DNA of 62,828 bases from Isosphaera sp. (lineage in GTDB: Bacteria; Planctomycetota; Planctomycetia; Gemmatales; Gemmataceae), in assembly GCA_013822345.1 (NCBI GenBank), contig PNKH01000036.1, forward strand, positions 1 to 62,828, given 5' to 3'. Below the pieces are notes generated by a model. It had not been told where the DNA came from. It was given only the letters and a program-made list of their open reading frames with translations, and made no database searches. A program made the position numbers and the translations under genes. The stretch's first letter is position 1, and the number at the start of each line of letters is the position of its first letter. This document shows positions 7,947 to 16,464 of the stretch, piece after piece.

Positions 7947-10721
7947 ATGCCCGCCGACGACCCGCGCGAGCCGTACACGATCCCCGAGCCGCCGCGCCCC
8001 GCGCAGCCGGACACCACCCCGGGTGTCGGCGCCGCCGGAACGCCGTCCGGGGCCGACGCGACCGCCCCGCACGAGCCGGCGCCGACCGGCACGGTCGTGC
8101 AGCACGGGATGCCGACGATCCTGCGCGACCCGTCATGGCCGGCGGTGCCCGGGTACGAGATCATCGGGGAGATCGCCCGGGGCGGGATGGGAGTGGTGTA
8201 CGCCGCCCGGGACCTCTCGCTGAACCGCGAGGTGGCGGTCAAGACGGTCCTGCTGCACCTGGCCGGGGATCCGCGGTTCGCGGCCGAGTTCGACCGGGAG
8301 GCGAAGCTGACGGCGCTGCTGACCCACCCGGGGGTACCGCCGGTCCACGCGCTCGGGGTGCTGGCCGACGGGCGGCCATTCCTGGCGATGAAGCTGATCC
8401 GCGGGCAGACCCTGGCGGACGAGCTGAAGGCGGCAGACCTGACGGCGGACCGGGCCCGGCTGGTCGGGGTGTTCGAGGCGATCTGCCACGCGGTCGGGTA
8501 CGCCCACTCCCGGGGGATCGTCCACCGGGACCTGAAGCCGCAGAACGTGATGGTCGGGAGTTTCGGTGAGGTCCAGGTCATGGACTGGGGCCTCGCCAAG
8601 GTCCTGGGAGAGGGGTCCGGTGCGGTTGGCCCGGGCGAACTAACTCCCGTGCCGGCCGACGGTGGCCACACCCGGGCGGGCCAGGTGAAGGGGACGCCGG
8701 CGTACATGCCGCCCGAGCAGGCCCTCGGGGCCTGGGACAAGGTGGACGCCCGGGCCGACGTGTTCGCCCTCGGCGGGATCCTGTGCGCCGTCCTTACCGG
8801 GAGGCCGCCGTACGCCGCGGGCCCGGTGGGGGAGGTGCTGAGGCGGGCGGCGGCCGGGGACATGGCCGACGCCCTCGCCCGGCTCGACGGGTGCGGAGCG
8901 GACGCCGAGTTGGTCGATCTCTGCAAGCGGTGCCTGGCGGCAGACCCGGCGGGCCGGCCGGCGGACGGGCGGGCGGTGGCCGAGGCGGTAGCCGGGTACC
9001 GGGCCGGGGTGGAGGGGCGGGCGCGGAAGGCCGAGGCGGACCGGGCGGCGGCCGCAGCCAAGGCGGAGGAGGAAGCCAACACGCGGCGGGAGGTGGAGGC
9101 CCGGGCGGCGGCCGAGGCGGCGGCCCGGCGGGCGGCCGAGGCCGAGGTCCGGGAGCAGCGGAAGCGGCGGAAAGTGCAGCTGGCGCTGGCGGCCGCCGTC
9201 GGGCTGTTGCTGGTCGGCGGCGGGGCGTTCGCGTGGTGGGTCCAGAAGACCAGGGCAGACCGGGCGGCGGCCGAGACGGAAGAGCGGCTCAAGGCCGACA
9301 ACGCCCGGGAGCGGATCAAGGAGCTGCGCGCGCTGGCGGAACAGCTACGGGAGGAGTACCGGTACGGGGCGGCGGGGAACGCCCTGCGGGGGGCGGAGGA
9401 GTTGGCGGAGAAGTTCGCCCCGGAGTTGTCGGACGTGATCGCCGGGGAGCGGGCCGACTTCGACTTCGTCCGCGACCTCGACGGCATCCGGATGCGGTAC
9501 TGGACGCGGGTCGCGGGGCCGGCCCGGCGGGCGCAGTCGGAGCAAGAGAAGGCCTCCGGGGAGTACCGCGCGGCGTTCGCCGCGCGCGGGCTGGACGTAC
9601 TCGCGAGCCCCGAGTCGGTCGGGGACCGGGTGAAGGCGTCCGGGGTCCGGGCGGAGCTGCTGAGCGCCCTCGACGACTGGGCGGTGCTGGAGCCCGACCC
9701 CGCGGCGGAGGCCCGGATCCTGGCCGCCGCCCGGCGGGCCAACGACAACCCCCGGGCCGCCGGGTACCGCGACCCGGCGGTCTGGAGGAGTAAGGAGAAG
9801 CTCCGCGCACTCGCCGCGGCCGCTGACCCGGCCGAGATGACCCCGGCGGCCGTCGTCGCCCTCGCCGAGCTGATGCGGCGCCGGGACCTCGACCCCCTCC
9901 CCCTACTGCGCCACGCGCTGGCCCTCCGCCCCCGCGACTTCCACCTCGCGTTCGCGCTCGGGCGGACGTTGGAGGTCGAGGTCTGGGGCGCCAAGGAGTC
10001 GGCCGGGGCGTACCGCACCGCCCGCGCGATCCGCCCGGAGGACCCGATCACCCACCTCAACCTCGGCCTCGCCTTGCGGGATCAGGGGGACCGGGCCGGG
10101 GCGCTCGTGGTGCTCCGGGAGGCCGTCCGGCTCGCTCCCGACCTCCCCAACGCGCACCTCGGGCTGGGCCTCGGGTTGTCCGAGTACGGGGACGTGGACG
10201 GGGCGATCGCCTCGTACCGGGAAGCCATCCGCCTCAACCCGGCGTTCGCCAACCCCCACAACGCGCTGGGGTTGGCGCTCCGGCGCAAGGGGGACGCTGA
10301 CGGGGCGGCCGCCGCTTACCGGGAGGCCATCCGCCTGGACCCCGAGTTCTCATACCCGCGGATCAACCTCGCCCTGCTATTGCGCGCGAGAGGGGACCTC
10401 GCCGCCGCCGCCGAGCAACTCGAGATCGCCGTCCGCCACGACGCCCGGTCGGGCGTGCACACCGAGCTGAGCATCACCTACCGCCTCCAACGGCGGTACG
10501 CCGAAGCCGTCACCTCCGCGCGGGACGCGACCAGGATCAACCCCCGGGACTCCGATGCGCAGGTCGCACTCGGGCATGCGCTCCTGGCGACGGGGGAGAG
10601 CGCCCGGGCGGCCGTGGCCTTCGAGCGGGCCGCCGAGTTCAACCCCAGGGAGTACGGACACCTGTTGCACGAGTTCGCCCGGGTCCCGGTCGCCCCGCCG
10701 CCGCGGGAGGTGCGGCCGTAA
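7947..10721 (+). CDS. Transmembrane Ser/Thr protein kinase with C-terminal TPRs
   Basis: A 924-aa Hanks-type kinase. The Pro/Ala-rich N-terminus (1-65) precedes the kinase domain at about 70-340. Visible motifs are the glycine loop GEIARGGMGVVY (74-85), the ATP-anchoring Lys99, HRDLKPQN (193-200) and a DWG in place of DFG (213-215), a variant common in planctomycete kinases. An Ala/Arg/Glu-rich coiled region leads to one membrane helix at about 411-432. The remainder, outside the cytoplasm, has a second coiled segment and at least five TPRs after about residue 690. The start at ATG 7947 (MPADDPRE) was chosen because upstream codons are Arg-rich, non-protein-like sequence. It probably senses an external partner through the TPRs. 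It is followed 70 nt later by an AAA+ ATPase gene. Confidence 0.92.
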   Translation: MPADDPREPYTIPEPPRPAQPDTTPGVGAAGTPSGADATAPHEPAPTGTVVQHGMPTILRDPSWPAVPGYEIIGEIARGGMGVVYAARDLSLNREVAVKTVLLHLAGDPRFAAEFDREAKLTALLTHPGVPPVHALGVLADGRPFLAMKLIRGQTLADELKAADLTADRARLVGVFEAICHAVGYAHSRGIVHRDLKPQNVMVGSFGEVQVMDWGLAKVLGEGSGAVGPGELTPVPADGGHTRAGQVKGTPAYMPPEQALGAWDKVDARADVFALGGILCAVLTGRPPYAAGPVGEVLRRAAAGDMADALARLDGCGADAELVDLCKRCLAADPAGRPADGRAVAEAVAGYRAGVEGRARKAEADRAAAAAKAEEEANTRREVEARAAAEAAARRAAEAEVREQRKRRKVQLALAAAVGLLLVGGGAFAWWVQKTRADRAAAETEERLKADNARERIKELRALAEQLREEYRYGAAGNALRGAEELAEKFAPELSDVIAGERADFDFVRDLDGIRMRYWTRVAGPARRAQSEQEKASGEYRAAFAARGLDVLASPESVGDRVKASGVRAELLSALDDWAVLEPDPAAEARILAAARRANDNPRAAGYRDPAVWRSKEKLRALAAAADPAEMTPAAVVALAELMRRRDLDPLPLLRHALALRPRDFHLAFALGRTLEVEVWGAKESAGAYRTARAIRPEDPITHLNLGLALRDQGDRAGALVVLREAVRLAPDLPNAHLGLGLGLSEYGDVDGAIASYREAIRLNPAFANPHNALGLALRRKGDADGAAAAYREAIRLDPEFSYPRINLALLLRARGDLAAAAEQLEIAVRHDARSGVHTELSITYRLQRRYAEAVTSARDATRINPRDSDAQVALGHALLATGESARAAVAFERAAEFNPREYGHLLHEFARVPVAPPPREVRP

Positions 10722-10791
10722 GCCCCCGCTCCCGCGGGCGTGTTCTAGGCTAGGGCGTGAGCGGTTCAGCCCCGGCCGGAGCCCGCCCCGC

Positions 10792-12441
10792 ATGCGGTTT
10801 ATCATCGCCAACGAGTTCTACCAGCAGATGCTCCAGACCCCGGGGCACACCCCGGACTGCTACGTCCGCCCCGGCGAGTACCTCCACCACATGTACATCG
10901 ACGGCGTCAAGTACGCCATCGCCCCGGCCGTCGCCGACTGCCTCGCCGAGGCCGAATCCAAGGGCGACGCCGAGGCCGTCGCCCACCTCCGCCTCCACCA
11001 GCTCCACTACCAGAGCCTCCTCGCCGACGCCGAGCGCACCGGCACCCTCACCGACGAGGTCACCCTCCTCGGCGACGCCCCGCCGGCCGACGACGAGGGG
11101 ATGCCCCCCGTCGGCAACGCCTACGCCCCCCGCCTCCCCACCCGCTGGGAAGACCTCGGCCTCGAACTCCCGTTCATCTTCGACCTGGCGCTGCGCACCA
11201 TCTACACCCGCGGGCAGACCACCGGCGGCGAACTCGCCAACCTCATGGCCGTCCCGTTCGCGGTCATGAACCCCGTCTTCCAGGCGATGCGGAAGCAGAC
11301 CCTGATCGACATCGTCTCCCAGCGCGGCAACAGCGGAGACGCCGGGTTCGTCTACGAGATCAAGCCCCCAAAGGGCACCGCCGCCCTCCAGGACGCCCTC
11401 GACAAGACCACCTACGTCGGCCCCGCCCCCGTCCCGTTCGCCGACTACGTCGAGAGCGTCCTCGCCCAGACCGTCAAGAAGCTGTGCGTCACCCGCCGGA
11501 GCATCCGCCGGGCGTTCGAGGACCTGGTCGTCACCGAGGACGTGTTCAACGAGATCGGCCCGGCCATCAACTCCGCCCAGAGCATCTTCTTCTTCGGCTA
11601 CCCCGGGAACGGCAAGACGAGCGTCGCCGAGCGGATCACCCGCCTCATGGGCGACGCCATCCACGTCCCGCACGCGGTCGAGGCGAACGGCCAGATCATC
11701 AAGGTGTTCGACCCGATCCAGCACACCCCGGTCGCCGACGACGAGGCCGCCGGCGACGGCACCGAGACGGTGCTGCGGCGCGGCGGGAACTACGACCAGC
11801 GGTTCGTCCGGGTGAAGCGGCCGACGATCGTGGTCGGCGGCGAGCTGACGATGCCGATGCTCGACCTGAAGTTCAACCCGGTCGGCAAGTTCTACGAGGC
11901 CCCGCTCCAGATGAAGGCGAACGGCGGGATCTTCATGATCGACGACTTCGGCCGGCAGCAGGTGCGGGCGATGGACCTGCTGAACCGGTGGATCGTCCCG
12001 CTGGAGAAGAAGTACGACTACCTGAACACGGTGAACGGGACGAAGATCGAGGTGCCGTTCGACCAGGTGCTGATCTTCAGCACCAACCTCGACCCGCACC
12101 AACTCGCCGACGAGGCGTTCCTGCGGCGGATCAAGTTCAAGATCGAGATCCGCGACCCGAGCGAGGAGCAGTACCGCCGCATCTGGGAGCTGGTGTGCCG
12201 GGCGCGGCGGGTGGAGCACGACGAGCGCGGCGTCGACTACCTGGTGCAGAAGTGGTACCGGCCGACGAACCGGCCGTTCCGGATGTGCCAGCCGCGGGAC
12301 ATCCTGGACCAGATGATGTCGATCGCGAAGTACAACATGGAGCGGGTGAACTTCTCCCCGGACCTGATCGACGCGGCGTGCGCGACGTACTTCATCAGCG
12401 CCGAGCAGAAGAACTTCGGGGCCAAGGTGCGGATGGAGTGA
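10792..12441 (+). CDS. AAA+ ATPase
   Basis: A 549-aa cytoplasmic protein. Residues 1-230 form an N-terminal region with mixed helical sequence. An AAA+ module follows, with Walker A GYPGNGKT at 269-276 and Walker B GIFMIDDF at about 379-386, where a second Asp replaces the usual Glu. A sensor-1-like FSTNLDP and an arginine-finger region (FLRRIKFKIEI) are also visible. The C-terminal lid ends QKNFGAKVRME. Similar proteins are annotated in other genomes as ATPases with chaperone activity. The start at ATG 10792 follows the 70-nt gap after the kinase gene, so cotranscription is plausible. The substrate is unknown. Confidence 0.85.
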   Translation: MRFIIANEFYQQMLQTPGHTPDCYVRPGEYLHHMYIDGVKYAIAPAVADCLAEAESKGDAEAVAHLRLHQLHYQSLLADAERTGTLTDEVTLLGDAPPADDEGMPPVGNAYAPRLPTRWEDLGLELPFIFDLALRTIYTRGQTTGGELANLMAVPFAVMNPVFQAMRKQTLIDIVSQRGNSGDAGFVYEIKPPKGTAALQDALDKTTYVGPAPVPFADYVESVLAQTVKKLCVTRRSIRRAFEDLVVTEDVFNEIGPAINSAQSIFFFGYPGNGKTSVAERITRLMGDAIHVPHAVEANGQIIKVFDPIQHTPVADDEAAGDGTETVLRRGGNYDQRFVRVKRPTIVVGGELTMPMLDLKFNPVGKFYEAPLQMKANGGIFMIDDFGRQQVRAMDLLNRWIVPLEKKYDYLNTVNGTKIEVPFDQVLIFSTNLDPHQLADEAFLRRIKFKIEIRDPSEEQYRRIWELVCRARRVEHDERGVDYLVQKWYRPTNRPFRMCQPRDILDQMMSIAKYNMERVNFSPDLIDAACATYFISAEQKNFGAKVRME

Positions 12442-12470
12442 CCCCGGCCGGGCGGCGACCAGGGCGCCGG

Positions 12471-14447
12471 TCACCTCACGTGGTCGATGCCCCAGAGCCG
12501 CACCCCGCCGCGGCGGGAGCCGACGACGAGCTGCTTGCCGTCGGCGGTGTAGCACCCGCTCGTCACCGCACCCTCCGGCTCCTTGAACGACACCAGCACG
12601 GTCCCCTTCTCGGCGTCCCACAGCTTCACCTCGCCGGGGTTGACGAACTCCCCGCCGAAGCTGGCGAGGGTCTTCCCGTCCGGCCCGAAGGCGAGGGCGT
12701 GGACCGGGTGGCGGTGGCCCTTCAGCGTCAGCAGTTCGGTCCCCTTCTCGGCGTCCCACACCTTGATCACCCCCGGGTCCCGGCCGAACTCGCTCCCGGT
12801 GCCGCCGGCGATCCGCCTCCCGTCCGGGCTGACCGCGACCGCCCGGACCGGCGCGTCGCACCCCTCCAGCGACTGCAGCCCGTCCCCGGTCGCCGCCTCC
12901 AGGACCTTCACCGTCTTGTCCGTGCAGGCGGCGACGATCTTCTTGCCGTCCGGGGTGAAGGCGAGGCACTGCGCGGACCCCCGGGACGGGGTGGCGTTCA
13001 CCAACTGCTTCCCGCTCGGCAGGTCCCACACGATCAACTTCCCGCGGCCGTCCGCGGAGGCGAGGCTCTTGCCGTCGGGGCTGAAGGCGATCGCGTCGAC
13101 CCGGGCCCCGTGCCCCTGGAGGGCGGCCGCCTCCTTCCCCGTCGTCACCTCCCACAGCCGGACGACCCCGTCGTCGCCCGCGGCGGCCACCTGCTTGCCG
13201 TCGGGGGCGAAGGCGGCCGCCCGGACCGCCCCCTTGTGGCCCTTCAGGTCGCGGCCCTCGCCCTTGGCGAGGCCCCAGAGCTTCAGCTCGCCGTCCTTGG
13301 TGCCGCTCACCAGGGCCGCCCCGTCCGGGCTGGCGGCCAGTCCGAACACTTCCCCGCGGTTCCCCTCCAGCGCCCGCACGAACCGCGGCACGCGCCTCAG
13401 GTCCCACACCTTGACGACGCCGCCGAAGCTGCCGCCGCCGCTGACGAGGCGGTCGCCGTCCGCTCCGAACGCCACCCCCGCGACCTGGCCCCCGTGTCCG
13501 ACGAGCCGGAACTCCTCCGCGCCCTTCTCGGCGTCCCACACCCGCACCGTCTCGTCCCAGCTCGAGCTCGCGACCCGCTTCCCGTCCGGGCTGACCGCGA
13601 CTTGGGTGACGACGTTCGTGTGCCCCTTCAGCGTCAGCAGCTCGCCGCCCTTCGCGGCGTCCCACACCTTGACGGTGTTCTCCGGGCCGCCGGTGACGAG
13701 CCTCTTCCCGTCCGGGGTGAAGGTGACGCTCAGGCCGAAGTTCCCCTTCGGGATCGTGAACGACACCTTCTCGGCCCCGGTCGCGAGGTCCAACACCTTG
13801 ACCTCGGCCGGGTCGCTGAAGGTCGCGCCGAGGGTGGCGACGGACTTGCCGTCCGGGCTGAGGGCCAGGCCCATCCACCGGTTCTTGTGGGCGTCGACGG
13901 CCCGCACCTCGGTCCCCTGCTCGGCGTCCCAGACCCGGACCTTGCCGTCGAGCGAGCCGGTGAGCAGTTGCTTGCCGTCCGGGGTGAACGCGACGGCGGT
14001 GGCCATGTTCGCGTGCCGGAGGACGAGGACGGGGTCCTTCCCCTTCTCCGGGTCCCACACCTTCACGGTGTGGTCCTGGCTGGCGGTGGCGGCCCGCCTG
14101 CCGTCCGGGCTGAACACGGCCGACGGGATGTGGTTGGCGTGGCCGACGACCGACAGCAGTTCCTTCCCGGTCGCCAGGTCGCGGATCCTGACCTCTCCGG
14201 GGAACGGGTCGGACGGCTTGGCCGGGGTGATGCCGCTGGTGGAGATGACCCGCCTGCCGTCGGGGCTGACCGCGAGGGAGTTGATGAGGCGCGAGTGCCC
14301 TTCGAGGGAGAGGGTTTCCAGGCCCTGGAGGTTGTCCTTCGGGGGCGGCTCGGCCTTCGGCTGGGCGGGGCAGGGGGCCGGGTGGGAGAGTGCGAGCGCC
14401 GCAGCCAGGCACGCCCGGGACACGACGGGACGAAGACGGAGAGACAT
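12471..14447 (-). CDS. Secreted WD40 repeat protein
   Basis: A 658-aa protein with a signal peptide (about residues 1-28, ending PCPAQ). Fourteen WD40-type repeats cover nearly the whole chain, each with a SPDGK/TPDGK turn and many with VWDAEKG. Fourteen repeats would make two seven-bladed propellers. Such proteins are protein-interaction scaffolds; this one acts outside the cytoplasm and no catalytic domain is present. It is convergent with the AAA+ ATPase (29-nt gap) and divergent from queG (105 nt). Confidence 0.9.
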   Translation of the reverse strand: MSLRLRPVVSRACLAAALALSHPAPCPAQPKAEPPPKDNLQGLETLSLEGHSRLINSLAVSPDGRRVISTSGITPAKPSDPFPGEVRIRDLATGKELLSVVGHANHIPSAVFSPDGRRAATASQDHTVKVWDPEKGKDPVLVLRHANMATAVAFTPDGKQLLTGSLDGKVRVWDAEQGTEVRAVDAHKNRWMGLALSPDGKSVATLGATFSDPAEVKVLDLATGAEKVSFTIPKGNFGLSVTFTPDGKRLVTGGPENTVKVWDAAKGGELLTLKGHTNVVTQVAVSPDGKRVASSSWDETVRVWDAEKGAEEFRLVGHGGQVAGVAFGADGDRLVSGGGSFGGVVKVWDLRRVPRFVRALEGNRGEVFGLAASPDGAALVSGTKDGELKLWGLAKGEGRDLKGHKGAVRAAAFAPDGKQVAAAGDDGVVRLWEVTTGKEAAALQGHGARVDAIAFSPDGKSLASADGRGKLIVWDLPSGKQLVNATPSRGSAQCLAFTPDGKKIVAACTDKTVKVLEAATGDGLQSLEGCDAPVRAVAVSPDGRRIAGGTGSEFGRDPGVIKVWDAEKGTELLTLKGHRHPVHALAFGPDGKTLASFGGEFVNPGEVKLWDAEKGTVLVSFKEPEGAVTSGCYTADGKQLVVGSRRGGVRLWGIDHVR

Positions 14448-14541
14448 CGTGGCCTCTTGGGATGGGTCGTCGTGGGAGTGGCGCTGGGCCCCCAGACACG
14501 ATACCGCTTCCCCCCGGTCGTTGTCGATGGCCGCCGGCCGT

Positions 14542-14547
14542 TAAACT
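14542..14547 (+). promoter_or_regulatory. Candidate -10 element of queG, near-leaderless
   Basis: TAAACT ends 5 nt before the queG ATG at 14553, with a TTGTCG at 14521-14526 (15-nt spacer). If used, transcription would start at or next to the start codon. Confidence 0.3.
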
Positions 14548-14552
14548 GGTGT

Positions 14553-15644
14553 ATGGCCTCGATCGAGTCACGCCTGAAGGCCCGCGCCGCCGAGCTCGGG
14601 TTCGCGCTGTCCGGGGTCGCCCCGGCGACGGACGCGGACGGGTTCCCGCGGTTCCGCGACTGGCTGGCCCGCGGGTACGCCGGCGAGATGGCGTACCTGC
14701 ACGCGCAGGGTGAGGCCCGCCGCCACCCGCGCAGCATCCTCGACGACGTGCGGTCGGTGGTGATGCTCGGGATGGAGTACTCCGGGCGAACCGCGACCGT
14801 CAGGGAGCGGGTGCCGGCGGGCGACCCGGAACACCCGCTCCCTGACGGTCGCGGTTCGCCCGGCCGGGTCGCCGCCTACGCCGCCGGCCCCGACTACCAC
14901 CGCTTCGTCTGGGACCGGATCAACGCCCTCGCCGCCTGGCTCGAGGCCGAGGTGCCGGGCTGCCGCACCGAGGCGGTCGCCGACACCGCCCCGCTGCTGG
15001 AGCGCGACTTCGCCCGCCGGGCCGGCCTCGGGTGGGTCGGCAAGAACACGATGCTGCTCCACCCCCGGCGCGGCAGCTTCTTCTTCCTCGCCGCGATCCT
15101 CACCGACCTCGACCTCGCCCCGGACGACCCGTTCGCCGCGTCGCACTGTGGCACCTGCACCGCCTGCCTCGACGCCTGCCCGACCGCGGCGTTCCCCGAG
15201 CCGTTCGTCCTCGACGCCACGAAGTGCGTCAGCTACCTGACGATCGAGCTGCGCTCGCCGATCCCGACCGACTTGCGCCCGGGCGTCGGGGACTGGCTGT
15301 GGGGCTGCGACGTGTGCCAGGACGTGTGCCCATGGAACCGCCGGCCGTCGCCGGGGCCGGTCGGGTTCCCGCACGATCCCGCCTTGGAATGGCTCGACCC
15401 GGCGGAGTTGCTGGGCCTCGACGCGGACGCCTTCCGGGAGCGGTTCAAGCGGACGTCGCTGTGGCGGAACCGGCGGGCCGGGCTGCTGCGGAACGCGGCG
15501 GTGGTGCTGGGGAACGTCGGGGACGGGCGGGCACTGCCGGCGCTGGAGCGGGCGCTGGCCGACCCGGAGGAGGTGGTCCGCGAGGCCGCCGCGTGGGCGC
15601 TCGACCGCGTCCGTCAGCGCATCTCGAGCGTGAACCGCGGGTGA
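14553..15644 (+). CDS. queG: Epoxyqueuosine reductase QueG with in-frame palindromic insert
   Basis: A 363-aa cytoplasmic enzyme that reduces epoxyqueuosine in tRNA to queuosine using cobalamin and two 4Fe-4S clusters. The cluster motifs are visible: CGTCTACLDACP (Cys199, 202, 205, 209) and CDVCQDVCPWN (Cys252, 255, 259), plus the KCVSYLTIE segment. The C-terminus has a HEAT-like stretch (PALERALADPEEVVREAAAWAL). Residues about 78-103, GRTATVRERV to HPLPDGRGSP, are not part of the family. They are encoded by a perfect 30-bp inverted repeat that also occurs in purL. The reading frame is intact. The last 31 nt overlap the convergent Uma2 gene. Confidence 0.93.
   Translation: MASIESRLKARAAELGFALSGVAPATDADGFPRFRDWLARGYAGEMAYLHAQGEARRHPRSILDDVRSVVMLGMEYSGRTATVRERVPAGDPEHPLPDGRGSPGRVAAYAAGPDYHRFVWDRINALAAWLEAEVPGCRTEAVADTAPLLERDFARRAGLGWVGKNTMLLHPRRGSFFFLAAILTDLDLAPDDPFAASHCGTCTACLDACPTAAFPEPFVLDATKCVSYLTIELRSPIPTDLRPGVGDWLWGCDVCQDVCPWNRRPSPGPVGFPHDPALEWLDPAELLGLDADAFRERFKRTSLWRNRRAGLLRNAAVVLGNVGDGRALPALERALADPEEVVREAAAWALDRVRQRISSVNRG
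14784..14861. repeat. 30-bp inverted repeat inserted in queG
   Basis: Arms at 14784-14813 and 14832-14861 are perfect reverse complements (gggcgaaccgcgaccgtcag and ten more bases), with an 18-nt loop. The arms are identical in sequence to those at 48600-48668 in purL. Total length 78 nt, a multiple of three, so the frame is kept. Confidence 0.95.
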
Positions 15645-16288
15645 CCGCTCGCCGACTCCGTCCGCACCAGCCGGAACGACCGACCGAAGACCGGCGACTT
15701 CACCCACCCGGCCGCCTTGCGGACCGGCAGGTATTCCTTCGCCGCGCGGCGGTAGATGTCGAGACGAAGGTCGTCCTCGTCCCGGGCGTCGATCACCCAA
15801 TACTCGGTGACCCCGGCGTTGTGGTACGCGGACATCAGCCACGCCACGTCCACGTCCTCCGAGCTCGGGCTGACGACCTCGACCACCAGGTCCGGGGAGC
15901 CGACCACCCGGGTCGCCACCGCCCCCCGCTTCTTCCCGGCCGTGAACCGGACCCGGCCGGAGCGGAGGGACGCGTTCGACAGGAACATCGCGTCGGGTTC
16001 GGTCGCCAGGTCCGCGTCCCCGTTCGCGAGCAGCATCCCGTCCGGGACGTACATCCCGAGGTCCCCGTTCTCGATCAGGTCCCCGAGGGCGAGCCCGAGG
16101 GCGGACTTGATCCGGCTGTGCGAGAACATTTCTTCCATGAGGTCCACCCACACCTCGCCCATGTGGAACCGGACCGGCAGCTTCTCCGGCAGGTCGGTCG
16201 TGTCGATCCAGTCGAGGAACGCGGCGAGCGTCGTCAGCCCGTCCGGGATGTGAATCTTCCCAAACACGTCGGACTTCACCATCGGCAT
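15614..16288 (-). CDS. Uma2 family (DUF820) endonuclease-like protein
   Basis: A 224-aa protein of the Uma2/DUF820 family, which has a PD-(D/E)XK nuclease fold and is expanded in planctomycetes and cyanobacteria. Visible family motifs are YVPDGMLL, EPDAMFL and the catalytic-type stretch GSPDLVVEVVSPSS (D..EV), followed by YHNAGVTEYWVID. The length is slightly above the usual 190 aa. The physiological role is not known for most members. The gene overlaps queG tail to tail by 31 nt. Confidence 0.85.
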   Translation of the reverse strand: MPMVKSDVFGKIHIPDGLTTLAAFLDWIDTTDLPEKLPVRFHMGEVWVDLMEEMFSHSRIKSALGLALGDLIENGDLGMYVPDGMLLANGDADLATEPDAMFLSNASLRSGRVRFTAGKKRGAVATRVVGSPDLVVEVVSPSSEDVDVAWLMSAYHNAGVTEYWVIDARDEDDLRLDIYRRAAKEYLPVRKAAGWVKSPVFGRSFRLVRTESASGHPRFTLEMR

Positions 16289-16464
16289 GCGACCGCCCTC
16301 CCTCGCGGCACTTTACCCACCACCGGCACAACCCGCCACGCCAGCCCAGACCTGCCGCCCGCGCCGGCCGCAAAGCCGTACCGCTTGCCCCGTTTCAGCA
16401 GTTTCTCATTCCCACCCGCCTAGAATCGGGTACGCTCGACCGGAGACCGCCACACGGGACCGCC

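Noticed and set aside
10750-14571. Very long minus-strand open frame antisense to the ATPase and overlapping the WD40 gene
   Set aside because: It is Arg/Gly/Pro-rich with no domain; at this GC content stop codons are rare in shadow frames. The plus-strand ATPase and the other minus frame have clear domains.
14784-14861. Palindromic repeats as CRISPR repeats
   Set aside because: Copies are single, far apart and differ in loop; there are no regularly spaced repeats, spacers or cas genes.
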